From NCBI GenBank assembly GCA_036925085.1, contig JAUPFP010000064.1, forward strand, positions 1 through 64,000: a DNA stretch of 64,000 nucleotides. Reading direction: 5' to 3'. Each line of letters begins with the position of its first letter. Position 1 is the stretch's first letter. The position numbers and the translations under genes are program-made. Positions 21,906 through 33,912 of this stretch are shown here, one piece after another. The notes beneath the pieces were generated by a model. The model worked only from the letters and a program-made list of their open reading frames with translations. It did no database searches and had not been told where the DNA came from. The DNA comes from Brachycybe producta. Taxonomy: Eukaryota; Arthropoda; Diplopoda; Playtdesmida; Andrognathidae.

Positions 21906-22659
21906 AAAAGAAGAGAGAATTATGGAGATTGTGGTGGCGATATTATTAGTGCCATTATATGGGGGGCACATTTCCCCAGAGTGCGCCATATAACCCAGAC
22001 TTATACCGGATACAGAGCTTCATTAAAACCTAATATATTATATCTACGACGTCGTACTGTGTCATTATTCACATGATTTTGGGTTGCGATTCCGTCCTCG
22101 TTAACTGGTGACTCAGCTGACTTTGACTATCTCTGGTCTTCCAGAAGAAGAAGAAAAGGGGTTTATTATATTTGCGATGTCAGTTCGAGATTACTGGTTG
22201 GATCATATTTAAATGTCTTTTTTTCTTCTTGAAGAAGTAGTTTTAGGCTTACAACTTATAAGAAAAGAAGGGGTAAAGCAAAAGAAAATAAGACAGGTTA
22301 AAAGCCAAGTTTCATTTTATGCAGGTTAGGTAAAGGCGACCATGTTCGTTTGTTGCGGCGGAAAAGCTGATTACATGACGGAACTTTTGAGTGTTTAAAC
22401 GTCACGTTGAATGTATACGCTTTCATGGCCACTTTCCTAACCTGGTTAAAGGTGGTGGTGGTGGCCAATCAGAGCAATCTTGGAAATGTACTACATTTAA
22501 ATAGCCAACCAGTAATTTCCATTTGGGATCACATATTATGGTACTGTGTGTATTCCTGTATCAACTAAAATATAATTAGCCCATTGCATGATTGCAAACT
22601 ATGCAAATTCAGGAGGAAGGTCTCTTTATGTTGTTTCTGTATTTTAGATACAACATTAT

Positions 22660-22870
22660 GAAGTGAAGAAACTGCAAGTGGTTTAGAGACTAGAAGGGTG
22701 GCTCAATCACGTAAGGGTATTTTCATGTGGGATGTTTCAAAATGACCCAACTTAAAGTAGGCCTAGACGAGGCTCAGCAGACAATTTTCTTTTATTTTTT
22801 TATCTATAAAAAAAAAGTTTATTTTGAAATATATCAACATGAAAATTCACTAAGGGAAAAGTCACACACA
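22660..22870. mobile_element. TAGAAACTAG-family MITE, partial
   Basis: GTTTAGAGACTAGAAGGGTG, then GCTCAATCACGTAAGGGTAT and TTTCATGTGGGATG, begins the copy. The shared interior AAAATGACCCAACTTAAAG follows and an inverted echo TTTGAAATATATCAACATGA lies at 22822. The right terminal arm is lost or unrecognisable; the open frame across it is not a gene. Confidence 0.55.
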
Positions 22871-25800
22871 CGGAAAAACAACCAGAAAATAGATAAAGCA
22901 ATAATAAATCAGAATATTTCTATGGTCCTTTGCACTGAAAGTTATTTGGCAATTCCTGCTAAATGCATTCCAAAGGGAAATTCAGTGGGATTTTAACACA
23001 CGCATTCGTATGTGATTCTGATTCTTCCTTAAGAATGCAAGTAGATCATTTATTTTGTGCGTGTAGCGTTAGATGGCGCCACTAGCTCTCATCCGATAGA
23101 AATGTACTGACGACACTCTTCAACTTTGACTCGCCTTTCTTTTTTCCACGTGGCAAAATTTCTCTCTGTTCACTTATATTATGTTCTGGGGTAAGTTTGT
23201 CACATGCTGACAATTAAGGTTGTTTTGGACGCTTTTAGAGGCTAAAAGGCTGCATTCTATTTCAACTAATTGGCGAGTGTAGTTCGCCACCCCTATGGAG
23301 GTTGCAGGCGACAATCTGGCGACATCTACCTTTCTTTCACACAAGTATTTTTTTATGAAGCCCTCTTTTACAAATAGAGATTCGGCATAGATCTAATCAA
23401 AATATAATATTGCTTAGGGTTCGGTGACCTAAAAAAGTTTAAGAAACACTGATATTATAAGAAAGAGAGCATCACTGTTTTTTTTTTACATAAGTAATCT
23501 CATTTCATTGTCTAAAGAGTTCTAAGTACATTTTTTTCTTCTAAAAAGTGATGCAAAAAAAGCAAATAGGAAGTTTTTTTTTCTTCATTTCTCTGTTTTG
23601 CGTTTTGTTGTTGCAACAACTGATGTTTGCGATTAGGATAAAGATTTTTCTCTCTCTCTCTTTCTCTCTCCATTCTTTTGGGTTCTATTTTTTTCTATTT
23701 CAACTGTTTTGAGGATGCGATTCTAAAAAAAAAAATATGGTCAAAGGCTTATCTTTTTTGTGTGTGTGTTTGGGGGGGATGAGGGTTGGCTTTTTCCTGT
23801 ATAGATCTACAAGCTATTCTTATTTAAAAAACATGGCATCTCTCTGTATATTCTTCTTCTGGGTATGTTTTTCTTTTGTAGAGACAACATATATACAAAG
23901 TATCTCTCATGTGTTTGTGTGATAAGAATCCATCCTGAAAGAGAGAGAGAGAAAGAGAAAAAAAAAAGTCTAGAAAGATTATGTGGATGGTTTTGAATGA
24001 AAAGTGTTTTGGATTTTATGTTGGTGATAAGCGTCTTGTGTGAGACGTTTGTCCATTCACTTGGCGAATGTTGTTGTGTATATTGGAAGAGACAGGCCGC
24101 CCGCCACACAACACACACGCACACAGTTCGGTTGTTTGTTGTTGTTTGATGATGATGATGATGGGCCTGGTTCTCCAGCTCTTCTTCTATGAATCTATAT
24201 GGAACCAACGAGAATTTCACATATTATACCAATGGAATAGACGATAAAAAGTTGTCAATGTCAAGTGGGACATGTGTCAATAGCAATCTAGATTGCGCCC
24301 ATCTTTTTTTTTATGTCGGCAAAGTTGCTAACACAATTCTCAAGACAAATATTTGGTTACTCGATGAAAGAAAGAAATTTAAAATATATTAAAAACTAGA
24401 ATAGGAAATGTAGGTGCTACAGGTACATGTATGTTTTAGGGTGATATATTTGTAAATCAACTTTTTTGTTTAAGTTTTCATGACGTCACGCTCTTCTCTC
24501 GATATGCAGTCAGTCGTTAAAGCGATGGAGAAATATCTTAACGAAAAAAAGAGCCATTTGATAAAACAATGATGTGATTTCTTAAAGAAATCGAATTGAG
24601 TACATTTTTTTTTCTCTGATATTTAAATGGATGCATGCATTCTGTAAGTGCTGCTATCGTTAGAGACCGAGTCTGGCTGACAGTTCCTTGCAAAGTTTTC
24701 TGTCAATGCAATAAACTTCAGTGTTATCAAATGCGCACCCCAGTTGTTTTCTATTCAATTTATACAGTATTTGAGCCATTTAAAGTTTAATATGTGAGTG
24801 AGTGGAGCTAAAGAGTTGCCAGGTGTATAGAGCGCTTAGAGTATAATATATAGAGACACAGGTAGTGAGTGAGTGAGTTAAAGATTGCTTCCAAAAAACA
24901 TAACATCTAATAAGCCACAGTTATAACAACATGAGGTCCATGTGATAAGGGAATGATATGAGCTTGTAGTAGTAGTAGTAGTAGTAGTAATAGTAGTCTG
25001 AATTTCATATTATGGGTGGTGGTGGTGTTTTCTTGAGTAAAAAGACTATTGCAACGCGTCAAAAAAGAAAACGAGCCTTAAACCTATAAAGAATGGTGGG
25101 CCCAAAAAAGAGGGGGGGGGGAGGGCGGAGTGTAACCCCCCACTATGTTTCAATAATAAAACCAAAAACAACAACATCATTCATTGGCAGTTGACTTTGT
25201 TGTTGGTCTATTAGCGATGTATGTGTGTGTTGTTTACCTTATCCTTGCATCCCTGTTATCGCGCTCTCTCTTCTTCCCTTGTTTTTTTTTCTTCTTCTTG
25301 GCATGCTGGTATGTTTTTGATGGACGGTGTGTACAATTGTAGTCTACGTGCGTGTGCTGGTGGTGAGTGTGAACACAGCAGGTAGCAGCATCATTACAAT
25401 AGCTTTTTATGACCACTAGTCTTTTTTTTTTCACTCTCTCGCTCTCTCTTTCAGCTACATTTCATTCATTCATTCATCCCCCTGTTGAGAGAACAGTGGG
25501 ATTTTTTTTTCTTTCTTATCCCCCCATTTTCTGAAGGCTTTTTTCTTCGTTTCTTTTGAAAATAAAGAAAAGAGTGAAGTGATTGGTGTAGATCACACTT
25601 CTTCTTTAGGGGATCTCACTTTTGTGTTCGGTTTTTTTTGTTGTTGGTTTCTTTCTTTTCTTGAATCTGTCCTACAGCTTTCTTTCTTGTTCCTGGTTTT
25701 TTTTTGCACTTGATATGAGCAAATAAGGAACAAGATTGATGAAGCCCCCCCTCCCCGCCATCCCTCCCTTCCTTAAAAAAACACCATCTTACGAGTGTAC

Positions 25801-27638
25801 ACCCTCCTCCTCCTCTTCGTTTAATCTTGGGTTCTATAATGGTATTTACTGTAGGTGGTCTTACTACTAATGATGTTTATACGTGAAAGTGCTGTTTACA
25901 AATTAACACTTGAGGGAGAACTGCCATTTGGAGTGTCATTGAAGTGAGTCACTTTCAGAATCTCAGGGGTTCAGGTAGATGTTTCAGTTTTTCAATGGAA
26001 AACCAATAACAAAAGGATTCTTACATATGATAATTGAATGGTTCAAACTAGAGGCGTGCTAGGAAAATAATTTGGCCCTGGTATTTTATACTGACTGAAT
26101 TACAACTGGCCCAATTAAATACGGGCCCTCCTGGCATTTGTCGGAGCTGCCCTGTGGCCAAACTGTCCACTTTTGAATTTCAATTTAGGTGGCTCAACAG
26201 TTCTAATTCATACAATTGTGCTACTGATGAACAGCTCTCAAGTGTTACTTGACAGCCAACGTAAGGTCAAGTGGCATGTTTAGTTGTATTTGTCCACTGT
26301 GATGATGGACACTGGTCAGTGAGGACTTTACAGTTTTATTTCTTACTAGTTGGTGCTTATGAGTTCATTTTACTGCTTATGATTCGGATTGAGAGAGAGA
26401 GGCCACACACATTTATTTATGTTTCTCAGTATTGCTTAAGAATGGTTTATTTCAGGAAGCCTTTGGGAACATTTATTTTTATCGACAAGAATTTTTAAAG
26501 AGATTAGAGGGTAAGCAAAGAAAAGGGTCCAAGTGTTGTTGGAGGTTTTATTTGGTGGCATATATGGGTTATAAATATAGATTGTGATGAAATAGAAGAC
26601 AGAAAAGTGAGAAGTGGTTGGGTGGCTGATGGCGATGGCAACTTACTACTTCTTCTTACTCCACACACACACACACACACACAAGTCAATGCAATATGCG
26701 CTTTATCGGACTAAGTTATCAAACAAAAAAAAACCCTTAAATATCTCTGGTAGGGGGGGGGGGGGAGGGGAAGAATGAAGGAAGAAGAAAAAGGATGGAT
26801 GAATGGATTTTATGTGATCATAATCTATTCTTCTTCACCTATCAAAACGGAAAGGCGTTGAGGGAACTATATCCATATAATATATATATATATATATAGA
26901 TACATGTATGTATAGGACGATTGACATTTGCATATTGGGTTTTGCTCGTTTTGACGTTCTCAAAAAAGTCTTTTTCTTTGTGACATAGAGAATAGATTTT
27001 GCTGCCTCCTTTATGAATAATACGGTAAATATATTTGTGGTGGAGTAACTAGCTCTTCTGATGACACAGCTAGATTTGTTCAGATTTCTAGACGTATGAA
27101 CTGCTGCTGCAGGTTTGATCTTGGGATTTTGAACTGCGACCTTTTAAGGTTTCACTACAACAGCTGTACTGAATCCTGCTGCTACCAAAATCGTAATTTC
27201 GGGCCTAAAGTTTACCGTCTAGGAAGCTTGATGGTTGGGTTCTTTAACCAGAGAAGAGAGCCAACATCAACGGTTCTGATGCACAAAGATCTAAACATCT
27301 TTATCGCCAGCCATTTTTCTTGGCGTCAAACTATAACTCAAAGCGAGCTGCAGCTATTTTCCTCTGGAAATCCTAGAGAATCTTAGCTGCAATTTCTAGA
27401 GAGCTGTATTTTCTTTTACCTATAGTAATGTGCGTTATCATATACAGTTTCTATATTTGCTGATGTAGAAGGAAGAAAGTGGGGCGGAAAGGGGGGGGGG
27501 GTGTTTGAGCTCTGGATTTCATTTAGTTCAGGCTTGTCATTCATATTTTTAGCCTTGATCAGATTGTAAAGAGGAAAAAAAAGAACTGTGATTGACAATT
27601 ATAACAGGAAAAATACCTCTTTTGGTGTTCTATCTCTC

Positions 27639-27712
<74 letters not shown>

Positions 27713-28442
27713 ACGATAATAATATGTGATGGGAAGAATTTATGAATTTGTCAGCTCTTTTGACATTGTCAAGATAAACATGGAATGAAATGGAAAATGA
27801 AATGGTGTCTTGTCTTCAAATGTAGTACATTGTATATATACAAAACGTACTTATGGTTGCATACAAAACACTCAACATATTATTAATAAAGTAGGGAAAT
27901 GTGCATGGTAAATAGAAGCAATTCAACTATTTCATAGATTGAAAAATACAGAAGAGTTAGTTAAAATCCTCAATGAGAGAGAGATGAGAAATAGGTGATT
28001 TTTTAATAAATTTAATCACTAAAAAAAATTATTAAAAAGCACTTAAAATTGATAGAAATATTTATTTATATTTCTACGATTACTAATAGTAATAATAGGA
28101 ATAAGACTAGATAATCAAATGTGAAATTGAAAGTTATTAAAATCTTCCATATTTTTTTTAATTTGAATAAGTAGTCGTCCTGTGCAAGCAGCAGAGTATA
28201 TATTTATTTAACATACATTACAGTATATATGACATACTGTATATTTAACATACATCTACATGCTGGTATATTGCAGTACTACTAACATATTAAAATTAGT
28301 ATTTTATTATAAGTAAGGCAACCGGAAAAAACCGTTTTTCAGCCAAAAGAACTCTTGCTAAGAGTTACTTCCAGTCAGGAAGGAACTATTTCTAGATGCT
28401 AATCTAACCTCTAACCAGGTTGAAAAACGCATTTTTCTGAAG
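22871..28442. other. Long stretch without recognised genes
   Basis: Contains T-, GA- and TAG-type microsatellites (TAG repeats at 24967-24988, G runs at 25117-25126 and 26753-26765, CT array at 27642-27708). TGACGTCA occurs at 24480-24487. A block with more balanced base composition (about 27080-27400) carries a 96-codon open frame without recognisable domains. The patch GGCCCAATTAAATACGGGCC near 26110 looks like a fragment of an old repeat. No exon could be supported. Confidence 0.4.
27642..27708. repeat. (CT)33 microsatellite
   Basis: An uninterrupted CT array of about 67 bp, one of the two longest dinucleotide runs in the window. Confidence 0.97.
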
Positions 28443-28445
28443 TTA

Positions 28446-28850
28446 AGCCTCGTTTTCACGATAGTTGCTGTCATGAGAGCAACTATCGTGAAAACTATCA
28501 TTGTGAAGACCACATGATAGTCACTATCACACTGTTGCGATAGCACTATCACACTATCTCGTTTGACTAAATAGTTGATAGTACCGTCAAGCAATAGTAA
28601 TAGTTGTTGAGTAACTGCTTGTAGGGAAATATCCACTTTGTAGGGAAATTTGGCTTTTGATGGAGGGAGAGAGAGGCAAACACTGTTGTTGACTCAAAAC
28701 ATATCTGTGAAGTAGACGTCGCACTGTCATATGACAGAACTATCACGTTACTTCAAGACGTGTAGACAGTTGCTATCGTGAGAGTAAACTATCGCAACTT
28801 TCATGGCAGCTACTCTCATGAAAGAACTATCGCCGTGAAAACACGAGGCC
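28446..28850. mobile_element. PIF/Harbinger-like MITE with TTA target duplication
   Basis: The ends are AGCCTCGTTTTCACGATAGT and, inverted, GGCCTCGTGTTTTCACGGCG, so the termini match with small differences. TTA flanks both sides (28443-28445 and 28851-28853), the 3-bp duplication expected of PIF/Harbinger. The left end folds on itself: 28453-28469 and 28478-28494 are perfect 17-bp arms around an 8-base loop. Many internal CTATC/GATAG blocks repeat in both orientations. No transposase is encoded. Confidence 0.8.
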
Positions 28851-28945
28851 TTAGACAACAAATTAATGCCTTGAATGATTTAGATTAAAAGTATCATTTT
28901 ATCAATTTTAAATTTCAGAATTTTTTTTAACTTTTACACTCTCCT

Positions 28946-30428
28946 CCCGTAGTAGCCAATCACAGTGTTAACTATAGGGTTACGGTCAGTTGAACCGAAT
29001 TATTAATTAGATTATTTTTGTCGTTCATTAATGTCTTTGGACTTCTCAAAATTATTATTAAACTCTGGCCATTCTAGAGATTATATTTTTATAATTTTTT
29101 GAAGTTTGAAAATTGTTTTAAATGTAATTAATATGATTTTTAAAAAAATACTTAAAATTAATTAAAAACAAACAAACGCGAAATTGATTGAAAAAAGAGT
29201 CTTGAGTTATATAATTGTGTTTTTGTTGTTGAAGTTTCTCTTCTTTTTTATTGAAAAAGTGAATCTTGAAATGGGATTGCAACAGAAATGCATTGTGTTT
29301 ACATTAGAAAAAAAAAGGGGGAGGTGACAGGTGTTGTGTTTTGTTCTCTTGATTGACCCCTTTTCTCTATTGTTAGAGATGCACATGGATGGGGGTTGTG
29401 GGGTAGGGGGGGTCTCTCTAGAGAGACCTGCAGATAATTGGCTGTGTAGACCCAAGAGAGAAATGAGAATGCTTGCTGCAACGAACCCACTAGGACTGAC
29501 TTTGGGAATATGACTGACTGTTGGATGAGAGAGAGAGGAGAATCTTGAAAATGTCGAATTATTGGAAAAGATGCTGGATGAGATGAGATGGATGGATGTG
29601 TTTTGGACGGGAGGGAGAGACGGCGAGAAAAAAATGTTGCTGACGTGCAGATGGTTTCATCTTTTATATTTTTTCCTTCTTCTTCTTCTTGTTGAAAGTT
29701 TATGGTTTGTTAAATGTAGAGATCTAAAAGTTCTAAACCAAATACATAAATTATGTTGCCAAAATACAGGGTGTCACTAAAAAGATCATGTGAATTTTTT
29801 TTTTTTTTTTTTTAGAAAAAGCAAGTTTTTTCGTTTTTGATGACTGTTTTTTTTTTCTTTCTATCTCCGTACTTTCACGAAGAACATCGTTTCTTAGAAA
29901 ATCAATCTAGGAAAAAAATAAAGAAATGAATCATTTGCTTGCTGTACACAGAGATCTGTTCTGAAATCTTAAAATTACAAGGAGGATCTGTTTAGAACTT
30001 CAGAGTAAACAAGAATGCTCTTCGTGGTTTTGTTTTCAAAGATTGAAATACAGTAGAGCGTCGATTATCGGAACGTTGGTTGTTAACTAGGTGGGGATTG
30101 TAGCCCCTCGGGATATGAGTGACCTAAAAGCCTATATTTGCACTAAACTTGCCACCTGTGGAGGATAGTCCTCCATTCGGAAGAACTGTCCTCCGGCCAG
30201 GACCATCCTCCACGAACGTATTTAAGTTTTTATACAATTTATTGTGTGGATTGGGACATGTTTGCCTTCGTGGAGGACAGACCTGGTTGGAGGACTGTCC
30301 TTCACAAAGGAGGAAAGGTGGCAAGCCTAATTGCCACGTAGGTGGGCCATATCTAATAAAATAATTTGGTTGAACCAACGGACCGTCCGTAACCCTATAG
30401 CTAACACTGTGATTGGCTACTGCGGGAA
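28946..30428. mobile_element. Possible 1.5-kb element bounded by about 40-bp inverted repeats
   Basis: CCCGTAGTAGCCAATCACAG, then TGTTAACTATAGGGTTACGG, at 28946-28985 is matched in reverse at about 30389-30428 with about two differences. The 1.4-kb interior includes a foldback MITE (30148-30325) and otherwise unrecognised sequence with no transposase. The outer flanks (CACTCTCCT / CACATTC) diverge at once, consistent with true element ends. Alternatively these could be two independent copies of a short repeat. The arm contains a CCAAT box. Confidence 0.5.
30148..30325. mobile_element. Foldback MITE with GGAGGAC-rich arms
   Basis: CTTGCCACCTGTGGAGGATA (left) and the inverse of GAAAGGTGGCAAG (right) mark the ends. 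Both arms carry GTCCTCC/GGAGGAC blocks, and CATCCTCCACGAA faces TTCGTGGAGGACAG near the centre. The palindromic arms are roughly 60-70 bp with small indels. No clear target duplication and no ORF. It is nested inside the 28946-30428 inverted pair. Confidence 0.7.
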
Positions 30429-30525
30429 TGTGTCATGTGCGATAGCGAAATGAAATTCAAGGGTTTAGCTTGGCTTTGCTATATGACTATTAATAAGTCA
30501 GAAGGATGACAAAGTTGGTATTTAT

Positions 30526-30869
30526 TAGGGATGGGACATTCGAATCCCGCGAATCTTGAAGAATATTTGAGATTCGAAAACTCGAATCTGTGCGCTTTTT
30601 TCGTCTTTCGAATCTTTCGGTTAGTTTTTAACTCCATTGACGTCCAATATACGCTTTCACTAACAAAAAACCCGGCGATTGTTGCAATTTCGGTGGTATC
30701 CGGATCACCAATATCATCTTGTGGCGACCCTGAGTGCCGGCACACTTGTTTTTTTATTATTAATAATTTAATATTTAATATTATTTCGTTTAGTTGTATC
30801 TTTTTAATGAATAATATAGGATTCTTATATGAAGGATTCGAAAACCTTTTAGGATTCGTCCCACCTCTA
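30526..30869. mobile_element. hAT-like MITE with 8-bp target duplication
   Basis: It begins TAGGGATGGGACATTCGAAT and ends with the inverse of TAGAGGTGGGACGAATCC. These TAGRGRTGGGAC ends are typical of hAT elements. The flanks GTATTTAT (30518-30525) and GTATTTAC (30870-30877) form an 8-bp duplication with one change, the hAT length. The 344-bp body encodes nothing credible; the 135- and 145-codon frames over it are mirror-image chance frames. A rearranged relative lies at 2501-2775. Confidence 0.85.
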
Positions 30870-30877
30870 GTATTTAC

Positions 30878-32465
30878 GTACCCGCACGCCTTAACTGCTA
30901 GATTCCTGTACTTCATACGGGTTGGGTTGTCTTTCTAGTAATAAATAATTCATAATGCATTTGTATAAAGAGAGAAATGTCGCAAAGAAACACACACATA
31001 GAAATTGACGGGCACATAAAAATTTAGATTTTGACAAAATATATTGCTTGTAAACAAACACAGCTGTTATAATAATAATAATAATATTTACAACAATTTC
31101 ATAGTTAATGAATTACAAAGTAGACATTAAACATACATTTTACCCCACTGTGAACATGTTGGGTTTATGATGGGCTGTTTGCTACTTTTTAAAGACTTGT
31201 GTTTAACTCAGTTCTTTTTGGTTTTGAAAACATTTCTTCTTTCATGTTATAAAGTGAGGTTTTTCGTGTTTCTTACTTAATTTTGGAATATTTTTGTTTC
31301 TTTACTCAGAGAGGGAGAGAGAGAGAGAGAGAGAGAGAGACGACCACCATTTACATTACATGGTAGCCTCCCATAATTATACATAACAGGGATATTTAAG
31401 ATATTTTTGTTAGAATTGTGTGGAAACATTAGCAGCTGTTGCTCTTTATCTATGTATGTGGGCTGAAATAAGATAGAGAGGGAGAGAGGTATTGGATGTC
31501 GTGTGTCGTCGTCGTGTGAGATCCCACACACACAACCCTCGTCTTTCATCTCATTTCACTATCATTCTCCTCTCTCTCTCTTTCTCTTTCTGAGCCAGAA
31601 CGATGCTCTTTTTTCGTTCTCTCTGTTCTCATGTGATGTACTGACATGAGACCTCGACTTGGCGGTTCCCAATATGCGCAGTTTTTTTCCCTACTTCTTT
31701 CACGTCGGAAGTAACCCAAGAAAGCTGTAAAGAAATCTTCCATCCACTCTTCTAACACAATACACCACAATCGTCTCTTATGTGTGTCTCGTATTTTTTT
31801 GTTCAACCATATATACTCTCTCTCTCTCTCTTATATAGAAAAGTGTGGGTGGGTTGAAGCTTCTGCGAAAACCTCACTTTTAAGAGAGGGTTTTTCTTTT
31901 TCTTCTTCTTTTCCTTCGGGAGTTTTAAATTTTTGCAAATGGGACCACCCTGACTGTTGGTTCCAAACTATTAAACACCAAAAGGGTACCACACACACAA
32001 AAAAATAACAACAGATCTTCTTTCATCTTTTCTCTATCTTCTTCTTTATTTCAAACTTATTTATAAAACAAAAATAACTCTTAATTTGGATCTTAATTTC
32101 TAAATTAGAACTTTTTTTTTTGTATTTTGATGGATTGATGGATGGATGGACGGTCAAGTAATTTAAATTTTAGGAGTGGGTGGGTTGGTTGGGTTAAACA
32201 GAATAAAAGAAAAAAGAATCTCTAAAAATAAAATAAAGCAGATGTTGGGGTTCTTTTTTGGGGTTTGTGATTAGTCACGAGTCTTTTGGAGCCAATTTTG
32301 ACTCCACAATTGTCTTCTTCAGTAAATTTAGCTATTTTGTTTTTGTTTTTGTTTAAGCATTCCATTGGAGTTTTTTTTTTCCTTTTGTTTTCTTCACCAT
32401 TTTTGTCCATGTAACAGATATTTATTGTTGAATTTATAAGTTGTTTCTTAAACCGAACTTAACAA
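30878..32465. other. Non-coding stretch with GA/CT tracts
   Basis: (GA)n lies at 31313-31340, CT tracts at 31568-31590 and 31816-31832, and (GTC)n near 31505. Open frames here are short and shaped by the microsatellites. No gene was recognised. Confidence 0.45.
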
Positions 32466-32468
32466 AAC

Positions 32469-32580
32469 GTCACAAATGTCTTTTTTTAGTAATTAGTAAT
32501 TACTTGTATACAGGGACTAGTACTTACTAATTAACTAACATTTGTGACTTAGTAAATCTTTTAAACGATTTACTAAAGTG
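32469..32580. repeat. Two adjacent AT-rich hairpins
   Basis: GTCACAAATGTCTTTTTTTA, then GTAATTAGTAATTACT (32470-32505), pairs with AGTACTTACTAATTAACTAACATTTGTGAC (in inverse) ending at about 32549. Immediately after it, TTAGTAAATC and GATTTACTAA form a second 10-bp stem (about 32549-32576). The TTAGTAAAT motif is shared by both. It may be a small foldback transposon. Confidence 0.6.
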
Positions 32581-32814
32581 AAACGAGACAAATCTCTTTA
32601 AGACGGTTTTATAAACAGCTAATATATGGTAGGCGTGGCCCTACGTGTAATCGAACTCTGCGTTTTAGGAGATTCAATTCAATTCAATCAAGTACACCTG
32701 CAATCAGCTCGAGAGCCGTGTCGCAGGGGGGACAAGTCCCAATCACAAATGGTTGTCACTGAGACGAGGCATAGACATCATCGAGATATGAACATTAAGA
32801 AAAAAAAACTTTGA

Positions 32815-33435
32815 AATTGTTTTAGAAACTAGAACGGTTGCTGAATCTTTTCAATAGTATTTTTTTATGTTGATTTATTTCAAAATTGAACGTTTATTAT
32901 TTAAAAAATAAAAAATATCATCAGTTTAACCATCTCCCCCCCCCCCTCTCCACATAAAATTATGTCGTTTTCAAACGGCCATAAATACAGTGAAAACCGT
33001 TTAACATGACGAAACACGGAAATTATTTTCCGTCTTGTTCCGTTCATTTAAAATAGCATAAAAATTCTTATAATACGAAATTCGGTGACGGTGGTTTCGA
33101 AAGTGTATATATGTACAGTACGGCATCTCGAACACTGATAATTTTGTCTTTCAGGTGCAAAATGAAGAGAACCTTGAATGTTCTTTTTTAGAGACTAGAA
33201 GGGTAGCTCAATTCACTTATTAGTATTTTCATGTTGATTATCTTTCAAAATAAGCTATTTATATGTGAGTTTGAAAATGACCCAACATTAAGCAGATGGA
33301 CATTTTTAAATTTTGTCTGCAAAAAGTTTCCTTTGTGGAAGCGTAGCAACATGAAAAATTACACTTAAAGTGTGTGTGAGCTACCCGTTTAGTTTCTTTT
33401 AATTTTGCTCCTGAAAGACGGCATAATTGAAATTC
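32815..33435. mobile_element. Composite repeat: two TAGAAACTAG MITE parts plus linker
   Basis: This aligns by eye over its whole length with 17818-18545. TTTTAGAAACTAGAACGGTT leads in, then a linker shared with the other locus (GTCGTTTTCAAACGGCCATA, GTTTAACATGACGAAACACG, GGTTTCGAAAGTGTATAT, CATCTCGAAC). A second copy follows (TTTGTCTTTCAGGTGCAAAA ... GAGCTACCCGTTTAGTTTC, then TTTTGCTCCTGAAAGAC, 33151-33423). The shared linker implies that the roughly 620-730 bp composite was duplicated or transposed as a unit. Confidence 0.7.
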
Positions 33436-33710
33436 AGAAAACCCAGCTGTTCATAATCCATCTTAACACGAAACATGCTGATCCTTTCCATTTTGTGTAA
33501 ACAAAAATCTGTTTCCACTGTATAGACATCTACGGTAGCTTATTTTAAACAATATTCATAAGTTGATTCTTTGTCACACACTAGCCGTCTTTAAATCTAT
33601 TAGAAGTGATTTTAGAAAAAAAATTCATTAGTTAAAAACTAGAAGACGCTTAAAGTTTTTTTTTGTGAGACTATCTTTCAAAATACACGTTTTAAAAGCT
33701 GTTTGAACAT

Positions 33711-33904
33711 CAGGCATCGCTGCCCAGCATTAACTTTTCGTTTGATCCGCCCTTTTACGAGCGTCAGACCACAATATCAACCAATTAGAAATTGAAATGG
33801 GCGGGGCATTAGACATCAGACTAAGTAACTAACCAATTAGAAATTGATGACGCTCATAAAAAGGGTGGGGCAAACGAAAAGTTAGTGCTAGGCAACACTG
33901 CCTG
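33711..33904. mobile_element. Foldback MITE (family A, copy 2)
   Basis: The left arm CAGGCATCGCTGCCCAGCAT, then TAACTTTTCGTTTG, is inverted at the right (CAAACGAAAAGTTAGTGCTA, then GGCAACACTGCCTG). The inner arms ACGAGCGTCAG / TGACGCTCAT and AACCAATTAGAAATTGA (twice) match copy 1 at 8245. TGTTTGAA occurs at 33700-33707 and 33905-33912, a perfect 8-bp direct repeat, although three bases (CAT) separate the left one from the visible terminus. Non-coding. Confidence 0.8.
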
Positions 33905-33912
33905 TGTTTGAA

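Noticed and set aside
24189-24392. 67-codon frame with globular-looking composition
   Set aside because: No recognisable motif and no splice or promoter evidence; short frames of this kind are expected by chance.
29411-29428. Perfect palindrome GGTCTCTCTAGAGAGACC
   Set aside because: Lies in GA/CT-rich sequence where such palindromes arise easily; no further context.
29764-29785. Mariner-like MITE start (TACAGGGTGTCAC)
   Set aside because: Only a single 10-base end was seen; no inverted partner within a reasonable distance.
30479-30938. Opposing 145- and 135-codon frames
   Set aside because: Both fall over the non-coding hAT-like MITE and its flanks; no transposase motif.
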